From: Candidatus Omnitrophota bacterium
GTDB taxonomy: Bacteria > Omnitrophota > Gorgyraeia > 2-01-FULL-45-10
Direction of reading: 5' to 3'
Length of the DNA: 43,203 nucleotides
Assembly: GCA_003142795.1 (NCBI GenBank)
Contig: PLNN01000054.1
Coordinates: forward strand, 1-43,203
The notes beneath the pieces are model-generated. The model made no database searches. It had not been told where the DNA came from and was given only the letters and a program-made list of their open reading frames with translations. Below, piece by piece: positions 33,299 through 42,200 of the stretch. How positions within the stretch are numbered: position 1 is the stretch's first letter; every line of letters starts with the position of its first letter. The translations under genes and the position numbers were made by a program.

Positions 33299-36200
33299 TT
33301 ATGCTTTTGTAAGCACTTCCTCCAGATTATTTTCCGCGTCAGGAATTGCTTTATTGATATCTATTTTCGTTATCTTCTTTAGAATAAGAACAAATCCGGA
33401 ATTAAATAAATTTTCGATGTTTGCCGCGAGGGCTTGCGGGTTTTCTATCATCCTTTCTATTATATGCCACATCCTTGCTTTCTGATCGGCATTTGAAGGA
33501 TCGCTTAAATAATCTAGAACCGGCAAGCCGAACGCGACGTGCATGAATACCTCTTTGTCATCCATGCCTTCTTCCGGTACATCTTCACGGATAATTTTAA
33601 ACCCGGTATTCGCACCGTTACGTTCTTTAAGAGTAGCCTCATCCATCTTGTTTGCGTCTATATAGGCTAATGCCAGGGCACCCGGCTTATTCAATTCGTC
33701 TGAGACACTAGTGCGCGCCGCATCCAAACCTTCTGCCGTTCCGTTATAAAAGACCACCTTAATATTCTTAAAATTGGCGCTTCCAAAGGCGTCTTTCACG
33801 ATCTTTGCATACTTTTCGTAGGGCGTCAGATTTTTCATATTAGCCGGAATAAAGAATACGCGCGGCTTGTCCGGGTCGCTAGGCCGCACATCTCTTAGTA
33901 TGCCCTGAAGCGCCTGCAGAAGGTCAATCTGGCTGGCTTCTTCATTTGCGGCCAGCGGCGCTTCGGCCTCCGCGCCTTCGCTAACCATCTCGCCGGGAAC
34001 GTGGCGTCGCATCGCGCCTATCAGTTCTTGCCGTGCCATGCCAAGCTTTTCCATTGCCAGCTTCTTCATCTGCTCTTCGCCCCACCTGTTGAGCCAGTGA
34101 ATTGCCTGTAAGTTACTGGCAACCCACCGCGCCTGGCCATTTACTATTTTTTCCCGCCACAAGGCAGGAATGCTCGCCTGTTTCTGCAGCACTATCTGCC
34201 GTGAACTGCACGCGAGTTGACGTAACGATGGGGATACGGAAATGCGGCCTTTTATGTCGGCCGGAATAGCGCCAAGCCCGTCTTCCGGCTCTTCATTAAG
34301 AAGCGCATAAAGCAACGCGCTTAAGTGAATATGTCCGGCATTGAATATGACCGGAGTGCCGTCGATATCCAGCCCTTCTACGGTAAACGTCTTTTTATCG
34401 GGACTTATATGAATAGTGGTTATCCCGTCTTCTTTGTCAACCCTTCTATAAACAACCAGAGGCTGTCCGGATTCGTCTATTGCGCCTACATTCTTGAAAT
34501 ATTGATACGAATCGCCCTGTTTAATGGTCAGCCATTCTTGCTGTGAAATAGCCTCGGCCGGATACGCAACGTATTTACCCGCCGACTCTATTATTTCATT
34601 AATATTTTGCGGCAACGATTGCAATCGTTCGTTTTTCAGGTCCACCAGACTAATAAGTATCTCTCTGGCCTCCGCGCCCTTTTCATAGATTGCCTGCGGC
34701 ACAAGCCAATAACGTTCTTTATCAATATCGGTTACCGGTGTCAGGTTTATCATTATGCCCTTACGGTTTTCGGTTGTATTTGTAAAAGATACATTGCTGT
34801 AATGCATCTTCTGGCCGTCGTTGTTCACGCGTTCACGATCCGTTTTCAACAAATGGACCTTATCGTTAGGTAACCTGCTACAGAAAGCCCTGCCAGAGGA
34901 GAACGCGTTTAAAAGGAGATGTTTTTTAGCTTCAGTCATTGCCGAATCATCTTCGTAGCCTACCGCCGCGACTCTCATCGCACTGCCGTTCTGTTTCTCT
35001 ACTCTGAATACGACGTAATTGGACGGGTCAAGATCGTCTATAACCGCGAAATATTCCGGACTAAAATTTTTGTCTTTTATAACAGTGATGGGAGAAATCC
35101 GTTCGGAAATAGCAGTTATAAAATCAAGCCTGAAACCTAATTCTATGCTTTTTGAACAAACAGAAATTTTTAACCTAGGATCTATTTTCGCTCCTTCTTC
35201 CAGGGAACGCAGGATCGCTTTTGAGCCATTCTCTGTTTTCATTGCTAATTTTTCGGTGCCTCTTAGATTGGGTATTGGATTTTTCGGAGATATTTCGTCC
35301 GGGCCATTGTCGGGTGCATACCTGTGCTGTTCTCCGCCCATACCATTTTCAAATTTACGAGGGTTTTTAGACAGCAGAGTGTTACCTTGCGCGGCCGGAG
35401 CAGTTGAACCTTCAGCTCCTAAAAATAGAATAAGATCACTTGGCTCTTCGGCCCGCATTTTTTGCAGAAAACTAATTTCGTTTCGTGGATCCTCCAGATG
35501 ATATTTCGGACTTGCAAGCCATGGTGTAAGGAATTTTTCGGCAAGCTCATCGCGGTATTTTTTCCAAAGCGGCAAATACCCCTTGCGCGCGTAGAATAAT
35601 GCTGTTTCAGGACGCGCGTATAATTGATACTGGGGTATAATGATAACTTCGGGGTTGAAGACCTGCTGAATCACACTCTGCTTCATGGAAAATAGTACCC
35701 CCATGTGCCCTTCTCCCTCGATTGGAATAGTCTTGCCAGGATCGATATTAACAGATGATACGTCTCTCGCCATCCGAAACGATGCAGTTTTACCGTAAAA
35801 TACCGTGTTGCCATGCCCTATCTCTATATCATCTAAATAAAAATGCTCTACGAGCTTTCCTGGCTCTGCAACCCACTCCGCAGGGCTCGCAAGCCATACA
35901 TATCCGTGGTCGCCTTTGTGGGTATATGCTATATAACATGGGGCATCCGGGGGCATGGTGTACAACTCGGCGATCAGGTGCGAAAAACTAGCTCGTACTT
36001 TTAGATCATCGGGATTTATGCCCAGATACTCGAATGCTTCACGGCTGTTTTTGCAGGCTTTATAAGGCTGCTTTATCGCCCGACACTCGGCGGCCTTTTG
36101 CCGCGCAAAGGCGCCGATACTGCTTGCAGGATCGTTGAGCATGCCAAGATAGGCCCTGTATTCATCGTTTATGTCATCCGGCGGGACCATTGGCGCAGCC

Positions 36201-39200
36201 ATACTTACGTATTCGTTGACCAGCCTGTTAATGTCCTGGTTTTTTACCTCTTTGTTGTCAGTAACACCATTTTCGTCCTGCATATCTTCGCCGGGTTCGT
36301 CAATAAACCTGAACGATAGATCTGCCGGAATATTGAATTCGCGCGCAAGAAGATCACGGGCCAGGTCTTTCGCTATTTCGGGATTTTCAAAGACATATTT
36401 CAACACACGATCCTTGTCACCTGTCCACTCGGGCATCCTTTCCTGAAAATATGATAATATGAAACGCGCTGCCGCCGGGTGCGAGTCACCCTCTACTATA
36501 TCGCCATTCCTTTTAGCGGAATCTGTGCCTTGTCTCAGCTGGTGGGCTATCGTATCATAGCTTGCTTGATCCTCGATAAAACTTACGAGAAAAGCCGCTG
36601 TTTCATCTGCTTTTTGAGTTACATAGAATCTTTCACGCAGCGTTTTGGCGCCATCATATTCATGGCGTAACGCCCCGTTAGCAGTTAATGCACAATCTAC
36701 CCATTCCCTGAAAAACGTGTCTATCTCTGAGCTATCTTCGTTAAGGCTATCCAAAAGATCCTTTATCTGCGCCCCGTAATCTTCTATAACCTGGGTTACG
36801 CTGACTATCTGGCCGGCCATGTGTTTCAGGAGAACATGAGTGCCTTCATGGATGGCATATGTCCTTAAGAGAATGGCTTTCAGCTCTTCACGCCTCGCAG
36901 GATCGGCGAAATAAGGGCTTATTTGTTTATTGAAAAGCCTTAATCCAGCGTGGGCCCAGGCATTTTCTTCGGGTGAATATAAAAGCATATTTTCAAAATC
37001 ATCCTGCGGTAACATGCTAAGGATGCCGGCTCCTTTTTGTCCGTCTTTTCTTTTTATATGATTAGTAATTTTTTGCTGTGCCGAGAGAATGTTCTGATAT
37101 CTTTCGGCCATTAGTCCCACCTTGGTGTCGAGGGCATCATTTTTCCATATTATTATCTTGTCCGCAAGGAAGACTCCCGCCATGTTTACGTTTTTCGCCT
37201 TTTGGTTGATAAGATAAAGCGGCACGGCAATGCGGTTACCGCCATATGTTATTTCCATTGTCTTTCTCTCGTCAATCTGCCCGTAAGCGATCGCATACAT
37301 ATTTTTTGCGCTTTCGTCCTGTCCGGGTGCAATATTGGCGAAGTAGATAAAATATCCGTTCGGCATAAAGACCGATTTATTCATTATTTCGGTAAGATAC
37401 ATGGCATTTTCGCATGTAAAATCTTCGTGTAGTTTCTGATTAAAGATCTGCTCGCTCGCGCCAAGGCCAGCGGCTTCGAATCTTATATCGTCTAAAAATT
37501 GAGCGATACGACTACAGCCGTTGACAGTTTTGTCCTGGTCACTGAACCGCTTCTGCAGTATCGCATAATATTCTTCCAGGAACTTCTCTCTCTTGGCATT
37601 CAGCTCTTTGCGGATCTCTCCATCTGCCTGGATACCGTATTTATCTACCAGCTTGGGAGCATAGACGGATGCTATTGCATAGATGCAGGTAGATATATCC
37701 ACAGTAGGCCCGATGCCGAATTCTTTTCTTACGGCATTTTGAGCCTTTTTGTCTTTGATCTTATCCGGTCTCACAAGTTTACTGACCTCAGGGAGGATCT
37801 TACGTAATTCTCCGGAAAGCTCGCCTTTTGATAAAAACAGCGCCCCTATCTTCTGCGCATGCTCTCTTTCGCTCTTCGGGCTGGCTCCTACCGTCAGGAC
37901 CCTTGCCTTTATCAACAACTCTTTAGTCAGTTCCGCTTCGCCGGGTTTGAGCGTAATTACAGCGTTTCGGTCGGTGAGGTGGCCGCCGATCTCGTGTTTT
38001 CTCCAGAATTGTAATAAAGCGGGATTGGTGATGAGCGTTTCGTATGCGGAATCGATAATGAATATATTGGCGTGTTCCTGTCCGGATGGATCACTTCTCC
38101 AAGTGCCGGCATGAGCGATGAAGCCTTCAGCGAGATATCCGTCATCTGGTAATTCGTTCTTCAATGCTGATCGTTTGATCACATAAACAGATATTGGAGG
38201 GCCGCGGTTATCAGGAAGCCTCATATGTGTGGCCCCGGCCAACTCTTCTGTCTTTCCAGGGTCCAGCTTTCGTATGCCGTTGCCATCGAAGCCTTCCGAT
38301 GGCTGCATGTCAAAATCTGTTATAAGCTTACCAAATGCGTTATGCAGTTTGCCGTGCTCGCTGTCATTCAGCTCTCTTACTATTGGCTCACCCGTCCTTG
38401 AGTCGACGAATAACACCGGGCCTTCAGGCTTATCTTCTTTCGCGGCCGGCGAAACAGATCCAAGCTCATTTTCGAAAGTATGCTCAACGCTGCTTAATGT
38501 TTTTGCAACTACATCTATAGCGCGCGCCATATAAATATTATCATCGTGATCTTTTCCTTCTTTGTATGTTGTTACTTTTGTATCGATATATCTAAATCCC
38601 AAGCTTTCGTAAACCTCTTTTAGATAAGGGGTATGCTTGTCGAATTTTAGCGTTATAACAGGGTCTTCATCTTTTTCGATTTCTTGAAATCCTTTATTTA
38701 ATAAATTTTCTGCTAACTGATGCATCATCATTTTTCCTACGCTTTGTCTCCGCCATTTAGGATCCACTGCGAATCCATGGACATAAAGAGACCTCTTCCC
38801 GACCTTTTTCATTTCTTCATCAGCAGGTCTCTCATATGCTAATAATAGCCCGATAGGATAACCTGTATTATCAACTGCCACAATACTATGTTTCCATTTT
38901 GCGAAAAAGATTTTTTCGCCGCTGCGCCCATAATCTCCGTCATTCCACCTGTCGCGCAATAATTGGCTTGGGACCCATCTAACATCAGGAATTGTATTTT
39001 GTAATTCAATAAGCCTGTCTATATTTTTTCCGGCGAACTCTTTCGTTAGCGGCTGAAGGTTAAATCCTTCGGATGACGTTTGTGCTGCGCCGGCGTTTTT
39101 CATAAAATCGGTTTCATTTAGTTTATCTTGTATTGACTGATGCAACGTTTCCCCGAATCGATTTATTTCGTCATCGGTAAGAGCTAGACGCCGCAGCACT

Positions 39201-42200
39201 TTCTCTCCCTGCTCAGTGCCGGCCAAGTCTTTGATTCGGTCCGCACCCCTATCTGGATGGGCCAAATAATAATCGCGGTGGCTGGCCAAACCGGCTTTGA
39301 TGCCGTTCAAGTAATAAGAAACGTTACGCGCAAATGTTCTTCCTGCACTTGGAAGCGCAAAATTTGCCAGCTTGACCAGCACTTCTGCCGCTTCTGTCGT
39401 ATCCAATAGGGGGTCTTTTTCCAAATAATAAGGCGAAAGGACATTCTCGCGATCGATATTTATCACAGCACGGTTATCAAGCGATAACAGGTCTTCTATT
39501 CCACAACGCCGCAATTTTTCGGGGGTTACGACAAAATTATGCGGCCTATCAACAGCGCAAAGAATCCACGACTCTGAGACCGCCACGCCCAGTGCATACA
39601 GGAATTTTTGTATCATATTTTCATCGTATTTGTCGGCACCCGCTATAAACTCCAGAATATCCTGGCCCTTGATTTCTCGGATATAAACATACTTTTCCCC
39701 TTCCGATACCCATGCGATAGGCGCGTGTATAGCGGCAAATAGCCTGTTGCCGATTTCGTGGCTGGTATGATTTTCCGGCCTGGGTAAGGTTTTATTCTTT
39801 ATAACCGTCTTTAACGGGACGCCGCTTTCATGAATAATAATTCCGTAAAAAGGCTGTGTTGTAGCGGCATCTTCATGATACTGATATAAGAATAAGATGC
39901 TGGGGGTTTCGCGCAGAAGTTCGGCGCCAGCCATGTCATGCCGCACTTCGCTTGAAACTCCTTCGGCAATAGGTTCTGTTACCGATAAAAATTTCGCTTC
40001 CGGGGCTGTTCTCACCGATTCCGCATACTCTTCGAGTAATATGATATCTTTCACTTCGTTGACTACGCGTATTATATTATCTCTGTCGTCTGCAGATGCG
40101 GTCCCATTCCGTAATTTATGCGCCGTAGCGGCCAAAAGCCGCCTTTGGGATCCCGATAAGAGCTGGCCTTCCATCGCGACATTCAGCCACCAAAGATGCG
40201 AGATATCTCTAAGCCCGGCCTTTTCGCCGTGTTTGCGCTGGTCTATCAGGAGACGCGCAACATCGATCAGTGCTTTCTTGCGCGGGATATCGGTCCTTTG
40301 GGCAAATGCGTTAAAAAATCCTTCTATGCATCGCAGCTCTTGCGTGCTTGCTTCTGCAATACGGTCGACCGGCACTTTTATCACCTGAGTAAGCCACCAA
40401 TGATATGTCCCGAAACGGCTTGTAGCCTCGATTGTTTTGAACCTCTCAAGCGCTGCGTCAAGAGTTTTTCTTGCCGCGTCGAAATCGCCTCGCGCAAAGG
40501 CTGTGCTGATATCGATTTTTATCTTGTTCAATTCTTCTGACGGCATCTGATTATCAGGGATGTTTTCGGAATTAGTTTCGGAGCTGCCACCTGCCACGTT
40601 AGACGTTCCTGATGTAAATGGCGCCGTTGCCGCGGCTCTGGCCATAGATTCGAAACGCTCTCTTTCTGCCCGCCTGAATTTAGCGGAAAATATCATTTTG
40701 AATATCCTGCTTGCATCTGTATCGCTTCTACCTTCAATAAACGGTGTGAATTTAAATAATCCTGCACATATAAAAAGCGCTCCGGCCAGACTAAGGATCG
40801 ATCCCGATGGAGCAAAATAAATTAATGGCGCCCCTGCTATAAAAGAACTCAACGGGCCAGCTATCAAAACTGCTCCGACTTTCCATAGTGAAGGCTCTTC
40901 GGCCCCCCATTCTATATCGGCGTGCGCCACACTTTTATAACTGCCTTTTTCTCTAACGGTGCCAAACCTTATACTTTTAGCTCCTAATATCTTCGCCATA
41001 ATAATGTGCGCAAGCTCATGTAATATGCGGGCTATGATAAGCGTCGGTATGCATACAGCCGTCACTAAACCGGCTTCCTGTAAAATTGATAAGATGCTAT
41101 AACCGCCGCCATCGCCCGCAAGCGCTGCCGATGATCCGATGATGTTGTAGAGGAAGAACGCCGCTGCGCCGATGAGCAGAATGCCGAGATTGCTGATGCC
41201 ACCTTGCTTATCACTGTTCTTTCCCGATGGAGTTATTTTTGAAAAAATTCTTGCGGGATTTATTTTTTTGACCAGATTGGAAATCCAAGTCCATAGCTTG
41301 CTAATAGTATTCCCACTATTGCCATCACTCGCTTTTTCATCCTTTGGCCACATCAAATCTCGGTTTCCTGCAATTGTATATATAGGAGACCTCTCATCTC
41401 CTGTAATTTTTAAAAAGTCTACATGGCAGGCTTTTGATCCGTCATATAATATATTAATCCCCCGCGCGTGCTCTTCGTTGGGATAGGAGAGAAAACAGTT
41501 TTCTGGAACATCGATGCCCCAAATTTCTTTCAACCCTTTTTTAATGATATCATTATCTTGTGATGAACTTGTGCCTATAACCATGGCTTTCAAAATAACT
41601 TTTTGTCTTTTTGGAAACAGGGATTTTAACGTATTTATGCCCCGCTGAATTATATAATATTTAGCGGTTGGAGCATCCCATTCGGATTGATTTTTTTGCT
41701 CAAACCAATCCTGCATACGTTTAAAACTATTAGGGCTGCTAATATGCATTGCACTATACGCATAGGGTTTATTATCAACAAATGCTTGAATAATCACCAT
41801 GGCACAACCACTCAAAATACAAAATCCTTGAGATAGTTGATATCCACTATCTGTAGCGATAACTCCAAAATCCCCGACTTCAATTATGCGTTCTGCATGC
41901 TTAACATGCATGACACACATATCTTCAAGCATGTAGTCTGCAATAATTTTTGAGCCGTCAGGTAAAATATTTGTCCCTTCGGGCAGTCCTTGATCCCAGC
42001 TCGCCGTTGGAACAGAAAAAACAGTAGCAGGGGCAGCTTCATCCTTGAGAGTGGTTCTATGTTCAGTAGCAGAAACATCAGCTGCCGGCAATTTCACTGG
42101 CAGCATTTCTTCATTGATATTTTTCGTAGCAGTGCAAAGCAGGCTTGGTACCTGCATGGCCTGATTAGCCATGGAATGTACCGCGCTAGCAAGCCTTATA

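Noticed and set aside
37979-37996. HEIGGH as a canonical zinc protease site
   Set aside because: It has three residues between Glu and the second His (HExxxH), so it is listed only as an atypical motif.
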